NCBI GenBank assembly: GCA_910588045.1
Contig: CAJUPS010000008.1
Span: 1 to 64,000 of the forward strand
From: an uncultured Oscillospiraceae bacterium
GTDB taxonomy: Bacteria > Bacillota > Clostridia > Oscillospirales > Oscillospiraceae
DNA: 64,000 bases
Reading direction: 5' to 3'
How positions within the stretch are numbered: position 1 is the first letter of the stretch; the number at the start of each line of letters is the position of its first letter. Shown here one piece after another: positions 17,452 through 28,919 of this stretch. Position numbers and translations under genes: made by a program. The notes beneath the pieces are model-generated. The model had not been told where the DNA came from. It did not search any database and saw only the letters and a program-made list of their open reading frames with translations.

Positions 17452-18507
17452 TCAGCGAACCGGAATGACCACACCGGCCACCTCCAGCGAGGCGATCCGG
17501 TCCAGGTCCACCACCCGCAGTTCCGCCAGGCCCTCGCCGTTGGCGTTGTTCATGGCGTTGGTGTGGTTGGTAAAGCTGAAATAGGCCCCGCCCGGCCCGC
17601 CGAAAAAGAAGTCGGAGGCCAGGGTCATATTCCCATCCATGTCCAGCAGGCGGACAGTGGTCAGGATGTCTTCCCGATACCAATCCCCAAAATCGACGGG
17701 GTAGGGTGTGGAGATATTGGTCCGGAGATACAGTCCCACCGGGGAGATGACAACCTCTTCCAATACCAGATGTTCCTCCTCACAGGGCAGTTCCACCATG
17801 GGCGCAAGCCGGAGGGCGTTGTCCGCGTAGTCGATGTCGATCCAGCCAAAGTCCCAGGCGCCCTCCTTGACCGGCTCCCGGTTCCAGTTGCGCGCGTCCC
17901 AGTCGTAGCCATGGTTCTCCACCAGGTCAACGAGCGTAAAGCGCATCCGCACGTGGTTGGACTCCCCCTCGGTCGTGTACCAGTTGTAGAGCAGGCGGAT
18001 CTTGTTGTCCGTGGGATCGTCATCCGGCAGGGCGTAGAAGAAGCCCTTCGTGGTCCCGGGGACGGAGTGGTCATACTCGTTGTCCACGTGGACCTCATAG
18101 TTGGTCCCGTCCAGCACGGTTCCCTCCGGCGCGGCGATCTCCACGCCCAAAAACGCCTGGAAGTCGTCCCCCACGCAGTCGGTGATGACGGCGGTCCAGC
18201 CGTCGTTCTCCGCCATCCGGCCCACCGTGCCGCTGGCCTGGTCGTAGCCCGCCTGGTCGCCGGTGAAGAATCCGCCCAGGGTGGGGGCCGCGTCGGTCTG
18301 GGCCACCGCCGCTGCGCTCAGTACCGACAGCAGTCCGATCACCGCCGCCACGGCCAGCACGTGCCGCGCCCGCAGGGGCCGCCTTCCCACACTCCGGCTC
18401 TCCGCCCTGCCCCGGCGGCCCAGGCTCTCCGTCAGGGCCCGCTTGCTCTCCTCCGTCAGCCGGACCCGATCCAGCTCGCTTTTGTAGCTCTCAAAATTCT
18501 CTTGCAT
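17452..18507 (-). CDS. DUF4179-type anti-sigma factor
   Basis: A 351-residue membrane protein. A cytoplasmic arginine-rich part (about 1-48) is followed by one helix (about 49-70) and an outside domain of about 280 residues rich in Asp, Asn and aromatic residues. This layout and the overlap with an ECF sigma gene match DUF4179 anti-sigma factors, which hold the sigma factor at the membrane until a signal arrives. The gene start overlaps the end of the sigma gene by 17 bases, giving coupled, balanced synthesis. Confidence 0.8.
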   Translation of the reverse strand: MQENFESYKSELDRVRLTEESKRALTESLGRRGRAESRSVGRRPLRARHVLAVAAVIGLLSVLSAAAVAQTDAAPTLGGFFTGDQAGYDQASGTVGRMAENDGWTAVITDCVGDDFQAFLGVEIAAPEGTVLDGTNYEVHVDNEYDHSVPGTTKGFFYALPDDDPTDNKIRLLYNWYTTEGESNHVRMRFTLVDLVENHGYDWDARNWNREPVKEGAWDFGWIDIDYADNALRLAPMVELPCEEEHLVLEEVVISPVGLYLRTNISTPYPVDFGDWYREDILTTVRLLDMDGNMTLASDFFFGGPGGAYFSFTNHTNAMNNANGEGLAELRVVDLDRIASLEVAGVVIPVR

Positions 18508-18979
18508 ACTCCGTACCTCCCAGCATATTCCGCAATTTTTCCTTCCCGCGCTTCAGATGGGTGCTCACCAGCGCCGGGGACCGGCCCAGCAGGGCGGCGA
18601 TCTCCCGCACCTCGTAGCCCTCGTAGTACCGCAGGAAGATCACCTCCCGGTACACGGCTGGCAGCGCCTGGACCAGCTCCAGCAGTCCGCCCTCCGGCTC
18701 CGGGTCCTCCACCGCCAGCTGGAGGGATTCGTCCAGCGGGACCCGGCGGCGGAACCAGGCGGTCTTCCGCCAGTTCTTGCACTCGTTCACCGCCAGACGG
18801 ACCACCCAGGCCCGCTCCTGGACCTGGTCCGGGAAGTCCCGGGGATCCTCCAGCAGCTTGATGAGCACCGTCTGACACACGTCCTTGGCGTCGTCCAAGT
18901 CGCCCAGCCACGTCTTCCCGATCCGCACAAGCAGGTCGGCGTAGTGCGCCACCAGGTATTCCGCCCTCTCCTCGGTCAT
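18491..18979 (-). CDS. ECF-type RNA polymerase sigma factor
   Basis: About 162 residues with sigma region 2 (DLDDAKDVCQTVLIKLLEDP) and region 4 (LPAVYREVIFLRYYEGYEVREIAALLGRS, LVSTHLKRGKEKLR). The ATG at 18979 has AAAGGGG 8 bases upstream; an ATG at 18985 and a GTG at 18997 are alternatives. It directs polymerase to its own target promoters, and the overlapping downstream gene is its probable anti-sigma factor. Many pairs of this type respond to envelope stress or host peptides; the signal here is unknown. Confidence 0.88.
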   Translation of the reverse strand: MTEERAEYLVAHYADLLVRIGKTWLGDLDDAKDVCQTVLIKLLEDPRDFPDQVQERAWVVRLAVNECKNWRKTAWFRRRVPLDESLQLAVEDPEPEGGLLELVQALPAVYREVIFLRYYEGYEVREIAALLGRSPALVSTHLKRGKEKLRNMLGGTEYAREF

Positions 18980-19147
18980 TGGCATCACCCCTTTCACTGA
19001 GAAAACAAGATGGAAGTGGGAAATCTGTCAGAAAAGCCAAAAAATTTTTCTTGGAAGGCGGACGGCAGGTTCGCTCTTGCATTTTTTCCCGATTCATAGT
19101 ACAATATGGGTCGTGTGCTCCGGGGCACGCCTTGTTGAACTTTTGTA

Positions 19148-19176
19148 TTGACGAAAAGGGAAAAAAGAAATATAGT
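19148..19176 (+). promoter_or_regulatory. Strong promoter of the 19243 membrane protein
   Basis: TTGACG (19148-19153), a 17-base purine-rich spacer, TATAGT (19171-19176). Confidence 0.85.
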
Positions 19177-19242
19177 ATAGGGTAGAGAATGTGCCGCCCG
19201 GATTCCCGGGATCATGGACATAGACCAGGAGGGAGAAACCAG

Positions 19243-19830
19243 ATGTATTTTATCACAGGCGCTGTGGGCTTTCTGGCCTGCATCATTTTCATGGTGATAC
19301 TGATTATATTTGCAATCCGAGGGAAGAAGTGCGTCGTGCCGATGACCGCCTTCGGGCTGTCGATTCTGCTCTTCCTGGGCAGCGGGTTCCTGTTTTCCCG
19401 CACGGCCCCCGACTTCGGCGGCCTGGAGTTCCTGGAGTTTCTTCTCAGGGACACCTCTGTTCCGCCGGACCTCACCGGGGAGTGGCGGGAGGCCGGCAGC
19501 GGCGACTCCTACCACGGGATCTATATTTCCGGCGACGTGATCGAGGTCTACTGGGTAACGGAGGGCGGAAACTCCCGGTCTCTCTACTGGGCGGGCACCT
19601 TTGAGACGCCGCCCAACGGGAAGGAGCCCTACACCTGGGTCTCTCAGAACGACACCCGGCGCACGTCGGCCGCCCAGCTGGCCTCCGGCGAGGCCACCAA
19701 GGAGTTTACATACCAGAACGGAAAACTCAGCTACCCCGCCAGCATCCTGGGGGTAAACAGCACCATTCGGGTGGTAAAGGAATCCTGGGGATACTTCGGT
19801 CCCCCGGTCGTTGAAGAGGAAGCGGAATAA
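19243..19830 (+). CDS. Membrane-anchored protein of unknown function
   Basis: A 195-residue protein with two N-terminal hydrophobic segments (about 5-27 and 35-52) and an outside domain beginning LTGEWRE. That domain looks like a small beta-sandwich or barrel similar to those in Clostridial lipoproteins (GIYISGDVIEVYW, SLYWAGTF). I chose the ATG at 19243 for the AGGAGGGAG upstream. I do not recognise a function. It is a single gene with a strong promoter and a strong terminator. Confidence 0.75.
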   Translation: MYFITGAVGFLACIIFMVILIIFAIRGKKCVVPMTAFGLSILLFLGSGFLFSRTAPDFGGLEFLEFLLRDTSVPPDLTGEWREAGSGDSYHGIYISGDVIEVYWVTEGGNSRSLYWAGTFETPPNGKEPYTWVSQNDTRRTSAAQLASGEATKEFTYQNGKLSYPASILGVNSTIRVVKESWGYFGPPVVEEEAE

Positions 19831-19837
19831 GCGCAGA

Positions 19838-19875
19838 CCGTCCGCACGGCGTATGGGCCGTGCGGACGGTTTTTT
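19838..19875 (+). terminator. Intrinsic terminator
   Basis: CCGTCCGCACGGC (19838-19850), 6-base loop, GCCGTGCGGACGG (19857-19869), then TTTTTT. A textbook terminator of the upstream membrane protein gene. Confidence 0.95.
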
Positions 19876-19885
19876 GCGATTGTGT

Positions 19886-20015
19886 GTTGGGCTCTGCCCA
19901 AACCCGACAGGGGCGTCGCCCCGTGGGCCGCCCTTCGGGCGGCTTAGGGCTGGGGCCGCCTACGGCGGCCTAACGCCTGCACCCCACCACCCTTTGAAAA
20001 GGGTGGACCGAAACT
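19886..20015. repeat. Hairpin-rich intergenic element
   Basis: A chain of short perfect hairpins: GGGCtctGCCC, GGGGCGtCGCCCC, GCCGCCCttcGGGCGGC, GGCCGCCtacGGCGGCC and CCACCCTTTgaaaAGGGTGG. No gene is present. The composition looks like a dispersed intergenic repeat family of GC-rich Clostridia, which I infer and cannot test here. Confidence 0.55.
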
Positions 20016-20016
20016 T

Positions 20017-22605
<2,589 letters not shown>

Positions 22606-22657
22606 GGATTGCCTCCTCCGGACGGGCATTTGCCGTCCTCTTTTCTTATTCCCCTAT

Positions 22658-22686
22658 AGCATACACCCGTTCGCGGGAAATGTAAA
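22658..22686 (-). promoter_or_regulatory. clpB promoter
   Basis: On the minus strand, TTTACA (22686-22681), 17 bases, TATGCT (22663-22658). The CIRCE element lies 8 bases upstream of the -35 box. Confidence 0.8.
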
Positions 22687-22694
22687 GAAGAAAA

Positions 22695-22721
22695 TTAGCA
22701 CTCCCGTGACGAGAGTGCTAA
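22695..22721. promoter_or_regulatory. CIRCE element (HrcA operator)
   Basis: TTAGCACTC (22695-22703), 9 bases, GAGTGCTAA (22713-22721): an exact match to the CIRCE consensus. It lies directly upstream of the clpB promoter. Flanking A/T runs also let it act as a terminator for the hybrid kinase gene, which ends 24 bases away. Confidence 0.97.
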
Positions 22722-22744
22722 TTTTCTGTGAACGATTTGTAAAT

Positions 22745-25700
22745 CTATCCGAGGATCTTGTCCAAGGTCTCCAGAAGCTTCTCAATGTGGATGGGCTTGG
22801 CAATATGGCCATTCATGCCGCACTTGAGCGCCGCCTGCTTGTCCTCCTCGAATGCGTTGGCCGTCATAGCCATAATGGGAATGCCCGCCCGCTGGGGATC
22901 GTCCAGAGAGCGAATGGCCTTGGCGGCCTCATAGCCGTCCATCACGGGCATCTGGATGTCCATCAGGATCAGTTGGTAGTGCCCCGGGTCGCTCCGACGG
23001 ACCATCTCCACGGCTTCCCTGCCGTTCTCAGCGCACTCCAGGGAGAACCCCGCTTCCTCCAGGATGGCCACCGCGATTTCCCGGTTCAGCTCGTTGTCCT
23101 CCGCCAGCAGGATGCACCCGGCGTGCTTCCGGGCGGAGGCAGACGGGGCACTGACCAGCTCCTCCGAGCCCACGACGCCCCGCAGGCACCGGCGCAGCTC
23201 CGAGAGGAACAGGGGCTTGCTGCAAAAGGCGGTCACCCCCGCGGCCCGGGCCTCCTCCTCGATGTCGGACCAGTCGTAGGCGGTGAGCACGATGATCGGC
23301 ACGTCCTCCCCCATCTCCTTGCGCACGCGCCGGGCCACCTCCACGCCGTTGAGGTCCGGCAGCAGCCAGTCGATCACGTACACCGCGTAGTTGTCCCCCC
23401 GCATGACCGCCTGATGGGTGCGCAGCACCGCTTCCTTCCCCGAGAGGGTCCACTCTGCCCGCAGGCCGATTTGCTGGAGCATATAGCTGACGCTGTCGCA
23501 GGTGTTGAAGTCGTCGTCCACCACCAGCGCCCGGCACCCCGCCAGCTCCGGGATGGTCTGGGGCTCCCGCTCCCCGCCGCTGAGGCGGAAGGTCAGGCGC
23601 ACGGTAAATTCGGTCCCTACGCCCTGCTCACTGGTGACAGAGATGGTTCCGTTCATCATGTCCACGATGTTCTTGGTGATCGCCATGCCCAGGCCGGTGC
23701 CCTGGATGCCGCTGATCGTGGAGTTGCGCTCCCGCTCGAAGGGCTCAAAGATCCGCTCCACGAACTCCTGGCTCATGCCAATACCCGTGTCCCGGACGGT
23801 GAACTCGAAGTTGGCATAGCCCGCAGGAGCGCCGGGCTTCTCCACGACCCGGATGGTGACGATCCCCCCGGCTGGGGTGTACTTCACCGCGTTGCTCAGG
23901 AGATTGAGCAGCAGCTGGTTGAGCCGCAGCCGGTCGCAGCAGATCTCCTCGTCCACCACGTCCACCGCGTCGATATACAGCTCCAGACGCTTCGCGTGGG
24001 TCTCCGCCTGGACGATGCTGCGCAGGCCATGGAGGATGTCCGGCAGACTACAGGGCGCCTCCTCCAGGTGCATCTTGCCGCTCTCGATGCGGCTCATATC
24101 CAGGATGTCGTTAATCAGGCTGAGGAGGTGGTTGCCGGAGGTCATGATCTTCTTGAGGTATTCCGCCACCAACTCGTGCTGCTCAATATGGGCGATGGCC
24201 AGGGCGGTGAAACCCACGATGGCGTTCATGGGGGTGCGAATGTCGTGGGACATGTTGGAGAGGAAGACGCTCTTCGCCTTGCTGGCCCGGTTGGCCTGGA
24301 GAAGCGCGTCCTCCAGAAGGTTCTTCTTCTCCATCTCGCTGCGGGTCTCCTCGTCCACGCTGCGCAGACCCAGCACGACTCCGCGGGTCCCGTCCCAGGC
24401 GCCCGCCTGTACGGCCTTCATCTGGTAATACTCCATGCCGCCGTCGCGGTCTACGCGGTAGTTGACGTAGTACGAGCTCTTCCCCTCCAGCTCCTTCGTG
24501 ATCCACGCCGGAGACACCGCCTGCCGAAGCATCGCCTGGTCCTCCGTATACACGCACTCCTCTATGTACCGCCCCATGCTGCCCTCCAGGGAGACCTGGC
24601 CATTGAAAATGGCGGCCAGCTTCGCATGGCTCCCGTCCGCCACCCGGAGCGGATAGCCCAGAGACGTGTCCAGGTCAAAAAAGCACACCAGGCTGTAGTC
24701 GCTGCTCAACGCCTGGATCAACTCCGCATGACGGCGGTCCGCCTCGGCCCGCTCCTGCTTCTGGGCGGTGTAATCCAGCAGGAAGCGCTGATAGAACCTC
24801 TCCCCGTTCTCCTCCACCAGCTTGATGTTGCCCAGCACGTGGACCATACGCCCATCCCGGTGGAGTACGCGGTACTCCACACTGACACTGTCGCCCGGCT
24901 GCTTGAGGGAGCGGATGCTGCCGCGCAGCTTGGGTTTGTCCTCCTCAAGCACGGAGTTGGCCACGGTCTGGAAGCCGTCGTCGAGCATCTCCTCCAGGGA
25001 CGCGTAGCCCAGAATCTCCAGGGCCGCCCGGTTGATGCTGATAATCTGGGTCCCGCTCAGGGAGTGGTAAATCACGCCGCAGTCCATGGAGGTAAAGATG
25101 GTCTCCAGGGTGCGGTTTTTCTGCCTTAGGGCGTCCTCATAGGCCCGCTCCTGGGTGACGTCGATGCCCACGCCCACGGTGCCCATGACGCTGCCGTCCC
25201 GATCATACAGGGGCGATTTATAGGTGGTCAGGGTGCGCATCCCCTCGCCGGTCTGGATCGTCTCCTCGGAAATGTGGGTCCGCCGGGTCTCCATCACCAC
25301 CCGCTCTGACTCGATGCACGCGGGATCATCCTGTTCCACATCCCAGATGTAGGCATGGCCCCGGTCCTGGATCTGCTCATGGGTCTTGCCCACGGTCTGG
25401 CAGAAGCTGTCGTTCACCTTCTTATGGATACCGTCACGGTCCTTGTACCACACCAGGCTGGGGATGCTGTTGATGGCGGCATCCAGGTACTGGCGGGACT
25501 CCCAGGCATCCGTCTCCACCTTATAGGCCCGCATCCAGCGCACAAACCGGAAGCGGAGCTCCTGCGCCGTGAGAGGGTCGGGCCACACGTCGTCCGCCTG
25601 CGCCCAGACGTCATCCAGGGGCTGCGCCCGGTCGAGGATCAGAATCAGCCGGGCCTCCGGCCTCTTGGCCGCCGTCAGGACCTCCAGCGCACCGGAGGTG

Positions 25701-25870
25701 CCGCACAGATTGGCCAGGATCACATCGGCCTGCGCCGCCAGCGCCGCCTCTGGCGCCTCACTCATCGTAAATTCATGGGTAAAATGTTCCTGGGGCGGGA
25801 CATCTCGGACAGCATCCCACAAACTAGACCGGCTGCCCGTCAGATAAAATCGAACATGGCAATGGTACAT
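22745..25870 (-). CDS. Hybrid sensor histidine kinase with PAS domains and two receivers
   Basis: A soluble 1041-residue phosphorelay protein. A degenerate receiver-like N-terminus (about 1-115) precedes two or three PAS domains (SIPSLVWYKDRDGIHKKVN, then ILGYASLEEML, then a third PAS-like stretch). The kinase core follows with SNMSHDIRTPMNAI, LLNLLSNAVKYTP and GTGLGMAI. The C-terminus has two receivers, with aspartates in VYVIDWLLPDL and LILMDIQMPVMDG. I chose the ATG at 25870 for GGAGG eight bases upstream. No separate output protein or Hpt domain is beside it. The first receiver's WLLPD in place of MMPD is slightly unusual. Confidence 0.9.
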   Translation of the reverse strand: MYHCHVRFYLTGSRSSLWDAVRDVPPQEHFTHEFTMSEAPEAALAAQADVILANLCGTSGALEVLTAAKRPEARLILILDRAQPLDDVWAQADDVWPDPLTAQELRFRFVRWMRAYKVETDAWESRQYLDAAINSIPSLVWYKDRDGIHKKVNDSFCQTVGKTHEQIQDRGHAYIWDVEQDDPACIESERVVMETRRTHISEETIQTGEGMRTLTTYKSPLYDRDGSVMGTVGVGIDVTQERAYEDALRQKNRTLETIFTSMDCGVIYHSLSGTQIISINRAALEILGYASLEEMLDDGFQTVANSVLEEDKPKLRGSIRSLKQPGDSVSVEYRVLHRDGRMVHVLGNIKLVEENGERFYQRFLLDYTAQKQERAEADRRHAELIQALSSDYSLVCFFDLDTSLGYPLRVADGSHAKLAAIFNGQVSLEGSMGRYIEECVYTEDQAMLRQAVSPAWITKELEGKSSYYVNYRVDRDGGMEYYQMKAVQAGAWDGTRGVVLGLRSVDEETRSEMEKKNLLEDALLQANRASKAKSVFLSNMSHDIRTPMNAIVGFTALAIAHIEQHELVAEYLKKIMTSGNHLLSLINDILDMSRIESGKMHLEEAPCSLPDILHGLRSIVQAETHAKRLELYIDAVDVVDEEICCDRLRLNQLLLNLLSNAVKYTPAGGIVTIRVVEKPGAPAGYANFEFTVRDTGIGMSQEFVERIFEPFERERNSTISGIQGTGLGMAITKNIVDMMNGTISVTSEQGVGTEFTVRLTFRLSGGEREPQTIPELAGCRALVVDDDFNTCDSVSYMLQQIGLRAEWTLSGKEAVLRTHQAVMRGDNYAVYVIDWLLPDLNGVEVARRVRKEMGEDVPIIVLTAYDWSDIEEEARAAGVTAFCSKPLFLSELRRCLRGVVGSEELVSAPSASARKHAGCILLAEDNELNREIAVAILEEAGFSLECAENGREAVEMVRRSDPGHYQLILMDIQMPVMDGYEAAKAIRSLDDPQRAGIPIMAMTANAFEEDKQAALKCGMNGHIAKPIHIEKLLETLDKILG

Positions 25871-25901
25871 AAAATTTTCCTCCGCACTCCATATACGCAT
25901 G

Positions 25902-25931
25902 AATATATCTTTATTATATTCTACCTGTCAA
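25902..25931 (-). promoter_or_regulatory. Promoter of the hybrid kinase
   Basis: On the minus strand, TTGACA (25931-25926), 18 bases, TATATT (25907-25902). Confidence 0.7.
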
Positions 25932-25983
25932 GGAGGCGGATGTCAAGGATGGAAATTTTTTGTCCCATTTCTCTTTCGCGCGG

Positions 25984-26001
25984 GCCGCCCTGACGGGCGG
26001 C
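25984..26001. repeat. GC hairpin in the divergent region
   Basis: GCCGCCC / GGGCGGC with a TGAC loop, followed on the plus strand by GCTCTTTT. It may insulate the rightward ABC operon. No gene lies here. Confidence 0.45.
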
Positions 26002-26067
26002 GCTCTTTTCGCGGTCAAAAACCTGCCGTTTGCGGACATTTCCGCACAGCGCCCGGTTTTCTGCTAT

Positions 26068-26076
26068 GATGCAGGT
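26068..26076 (+). promoter_or_regulatory. Extended -10 promoter of the 26113 ABC operon
   Basis: TGCTATGAT about 37 bases before the first ATG, an extended -10 motif. The -35 region is poor. Confidence 0.5.
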
Positions 26077-26112
26077 ACATCAAGGAAGCAACGCTTCAAG
26101 GAGGAAACAGTT

Positions 26113-26289
26113 ATGCGTCATGTTTATATTCGCGGTATCCTGGCTCTGACCTGGCTGGCGGCGGCGGTCGTCAGCGGCGTGTCCGGCAATCTGGAGTTGA
26201 CCGGGCTCTATGTCCTGATGGGGGCCGCCTTCGGGTATTCCGCCTGCGCCTCCCGGAAAAAAGCCAAGAGCGGTAAGGGGGAGCGCTGA
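26113..26289 (+). CDS. Small membrane protein heading an ABC operon
   Basis: A 58-residue protein with two hydrophobic segments (about 7-25 and 30-44) and a lysine-rich C-terminus. AAGGAGG lies before the ATG. It ends 3 bases before the ABC ATPase start. I recognise no family. Confidence 0.7.
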   Translation: MRHVYIRGILALTWLAAAVVSGVSGNLELTGLYVLMGAAFGYSACASRKKAKSGKGER

Positions 26290-26291
26290 CC

Positions 26292-26999
26292 ATGGGCGGG
26301 AACATCCTGGAGCTGCAAAATCTCTGCGCCTGGTACAGCGAGGGGAAGAACGTGCTGTCGGACTTCTCCCTCCAGCTGCGCCGCCACGAGGTGGTAGGAC
26401 TGATTGGCCTCAACGGGGCCGGGAAGACTACCTTCCTGAAAACCCTGTCCGGTCTGCATGAGGGGTTCCGCTGCGACGGCATCTATTGGGGCGGCCGACC
26501 GACCGCCTTCCGGGACAGGGGGTTCAAGCTAAGTCGATACACCGTCTTTGCCGAGGACAACTCCTTCCAGTATTTCACCTTCCGGGAGTACCTGTCCTAT
26601 GCGGCGGCGGCGTACAAGAAGGCGCTGCCGGATGCGGCGGAGCTGGTACGTGGCTTTCACTTTGAGGACTACACCGACACGCTGCTGAAGGACCTGTCCA
26701 CCGGCAGCAAGAAAAAGGCGTTTCTCATTACCGCCTTTGCCCTGAAGCCGGAGCTGCTTCTGCTGGATGAGCCGGTGAACGGACTGGACTTTCAGAGCAC
26801 GGAGTACCTGTACAAACTGATGGCCGGGTACAAGGAGCATGGGACGCTCCTCTTCTCCTCCCACGTCCTGGAGAGCATCACCCTGACCTCCGACCGGGTG
26901 CTGGTACTGGAGGACGGGCAGATCCGTCGGAACTTTGCGGGCGGCGAAATCAGCGCCGCGAACATTCGGGAGGCCCTGCATGATGAAAATGAGCTTTGA
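26292..26999 (+). CDS. ABC transporter ATP-binding protein
   Basis: A 235-residue ATPase with Walker A GLNGAGKTT and Walker B LLLLDEPVNGLD. The signature loop is altered: LSTGSKKKA replaces the usual LSGGQ, as seen in some exporter ATPases of this group. FSSHVLESI holds the switch histidine. It partners the membrane protein that overlaps its end. The substrate is unknown. Confidence 0.85.
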   Translation: MGGNILELQNLCAWYSEGKNVLSDFSLQLRRHEVVGLIGLNGAGKTTFLKTLSGLHEGFRCDGIYWGGRPTAFRDRGFKLSRYTVFAEDNSFQYFTFREYLSYAAAAYKKALPDAAELVRGFHFEDYTDTLLKDLSTGSKKKAFLITAFALKPELLLLDEPVNGLDFQSTEYLYKLMAGYKEHGTLLFSSHVLESITLTSDRVLVLEDGQIRRNFAGGEISAANIREALHDENEL

Positions 27000-27999
27000 A
27001 GTGACGGCCAGGAAGCTGTTTGGCGTCAGATATGAGCGGCTGACCAGGACGCTCTTTCTGGAGCTGGTGATCTTCTGGGGGCTGCACATCTCCGGGTTCC
27101 GAATGGAGATCGCCCCCTCCATCCTGTACCTGATGTCCGCCGCCTTCTCCGCCGGGCTCATGTGGCAGGCCCTCTCCGCCGGGGACAACCGGACCAACAT
27201 GGAGAATATGTTCATGCTCCCCTTTGAAGGCCGGAGTCTGATCGTCTCCTATGTGGCCGCCCTGGGGACCTACACCCTGCTGACCCGGACCGCCGGACTG
27301 CTGGCAGTTGTATGGGCGGTCTCTGACTGGCGCTGGACGGAGATTCTGGTGAGTATCCTCTGCGCCCTGGCCGCCATTGTGGCCGCGTCCTGCCTCTATC
27401 CCCTGCGCCTGGGACGCTCGGACGCCTACGCCTTTTATGTCCAGCCGACCGGCCGTAGGCGGACGGTAAAAGTCCACCGCCGCCCCTCCGTGTGGCGCTA
27501 TCTGTTCCGCTACCTGATGGGACACAAGAATTATCTGGTCAACACCGCCGCTATGTGGGGCGTGGCCTGCGTCCTGCCGGTGCTGCTGGGACAGCTGGAG
27601 GCGCGGTTTGTCCTCCCCATCGGCTTTGCCATCCTCTCTCTGAACACCCCCATCTGCATCCTGCTGTCCTGCGATCCGGCGCTGGAACGGGCGGTGCGGT
27701 TTCTGCCGGGACAGCAAACGGCGTTCTGCGTCCCCTACTGCCTGTTCATTTCTGTGTGTAATCTGGCCGCGGACATCGTTTTCCTGTGCAGCTGGCAAAT
27801 CCAGGTCGGCGGGATCGCCCCGCGTTATGTTGTGATGGCCGCGTTCTTTGCCCTCCTGAGCGCAACCGGCTCCGTCCTGCTGGAGTGGTACTGCCCCATC
27901 CGGGGGTGGAAGATCGAAAGCGACCTCTGGCACCACCCGAGAAAATATGTTGTACCGGCTGTCATGCTCCTGCTGGCCGGATTGGTGAGCATGTTCTAA
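26980..27999 (+). CDS. ABC transporter membrane subunit
   Basis: About 339 residues with roughly eight hydrophobic segments. The best start is the ATG at 26980, with GGGAGG 6 bases upstream; ATGs at 26983 and 26989 are possible. It overlaps the ATPase gene by 20 bases. A polar cytoplasmic stretch around residues 155-170 (QPTGRRRTVKVHRR) interrupts the helices. I take it as the permease of the preceding ATPase. Confidence 0.75.
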   Translation: MMKMSFEVTARKLFGVRYERLTRTLFLELVIFWGLHISGFRMEIAPSILYLMSAAFSAGLMWQALSAGDNRTNMENMFMLPFEGRSLIVSYVAALGTYTLLTRTAGLLAVVWAVSDWRWTEILVSILCALAAIVAASCLYPLRLGRSDAYAFYVQPTGRRRTVKVHRRPSVWRYLFRYLMGHKNYLVNTAAMWGVACVLPVLLGQLEARFVLPIGFAILSLNTPICILLSCDPALERAVRFLPGQQTAFCVPYCLFISVCNLAADIVFLCSWQIQVGGIAPRYVVMAAFFALLSATGSVLLEWYCPIRGWKIESDLWHHPRKYVVPAVMLLLAGLVSMF

Positions 28000-28005
28000 A
28001 AAAGT

Positions 28006-28041
28006 GGAGACGCAAGGAGGCCATCCTGCGTCTCCGTTTTT
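28006..28041 (+). terminator. Intrinsic terminator of the ABC operon
   Basis: GGAGACGCA (28006-28014) / TGCGTCTCC (28027-28035) followed by GTTTTT. Confidence 0.92.
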
Positions 28042-28062
28042 CTTAATTTTTCCCTGATATGA

Positions 28063-28091
28063 TTGTGAAAAGCCCTTCTTTCCTTTATACT
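28063..28091 (+). promoter_or_regulatory. Promoter of the DUF2461 gene
   Basis: TTGTGA (28063-28068), 17 bases, TATACT (28086-28091). Confidence 0.7.
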
Positions 28092-28154
28092 GTTCCCAGA
28101 AGCACAATCCCCGGAGACTTCCCCAACTATTTTGTCAACATAGGAGGCAGAGAG

Positions 28155-28838
28155 ATGAATACGCAGATGATTTTGGACTACTTGACGGACCTGAGCGCCA
28201 ACAATAACCGGGAATGGTATCACGCCCACAAGGCCGCGTACCAGGCGGCCAATGCACAATTTGAGGAACTGCTCCAGGCGCTGATCCTCCGAATCGGGGA
28301 ATTTGACGGCAGCATTCTCGGCCACGCCCCCAAGGACCTGACCTTCAAGCTGGTTCGGGACACCAGATTCAGCCACGACAAATCCCCCTACAACCCCGCA
28401 TTCCGGGCGCACATCTCGTCCATGGGAAAGCTGCCGATCCCGGTGGGCTACTACCTGATGCTCAAGCCGGGCGGACGATCCTTCCTGGGCGGCGGTCTGT
28501 TCGCGGATATGTTCAAGGATGCCACCAGGATGGTGCGGGACTATATCTCGGAGCATGGCGGCAAGTGGGAGGCAGTCATCACCGCCCCCTCTTTTCAGGA
28601 GTGCTTCACCGTGAGCGGTACTGCTCTGAAAAATGTTCCGGCCGGATACGACAAGGAGCATCCCCAGGCGGCGTATTTGAAATATAAGAGCTGGTATCTG
28701 GAATATCCGCTCCAGGACGAGGCGCTTGCAGACAGTGAGGGGTTCCTGTCCCATGCGGTGGACATCTTCCGTCGGATGAAGCCATTCAATGATTATCTGA
28801 ACCGCGCCCTTGTGGACTTCAAAATGCCGGAGAGATAG
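28155..28838 (+). CDS. DUF2461 family protein
   Basis: A 227-residue cytosolic protein of the DUF2461/TIGR02453 family. The family hallmarks are visible: LSANNNREWYHAHKAAY near the start, KLVRDTRFSHDKSPYNPAFRAHIS, and the glycine-rich GGGLF. No biochemical role is established for the family. The ATG at 28155 has AGGAGG upstream. It is probably monocistronic. Confidence 0.88.
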   Translation: MNTQMILDYLTDLSANNNREWYHAHKAAYQAANAQFEELLQALILRIGEFDGSILGHAPKDLTFKLVRDTRFSHDKSPYNPAFRAHISSMGKLPIPVGYYLMLKPGGRSFLGGGLFADMFKDATRMVRDYISEHGGKWEAVITAPSFQECFTVSGTALKNVPAGYDKEHPQAAYLKYKSWYLEYPLQDEALADSEGFLSHAVDIFRRMKPFNDYLNRALVDFKMPER

Positions 28839-28886
28839 GCCCACCGGGCAAGTCCGCGGATACTCAAACCGCATAGAAGCGAAAAA

Positions 28887-28919
28887 GCATTTCATGACAC
28901 TCAGAGCGCATTTCATGAC
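28887..28919. repeat. 12-bp direct repeat at 21-bp spacing
   Basis: GCATTTCATGAC at 28887-28898 and again at 28908-28919. The 21-bp interval is two helical turns, so a regulator could bind both copies on one DNA face. It lies 85-120 bp before the coiled-coil protein start. Confidence 0.6.
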
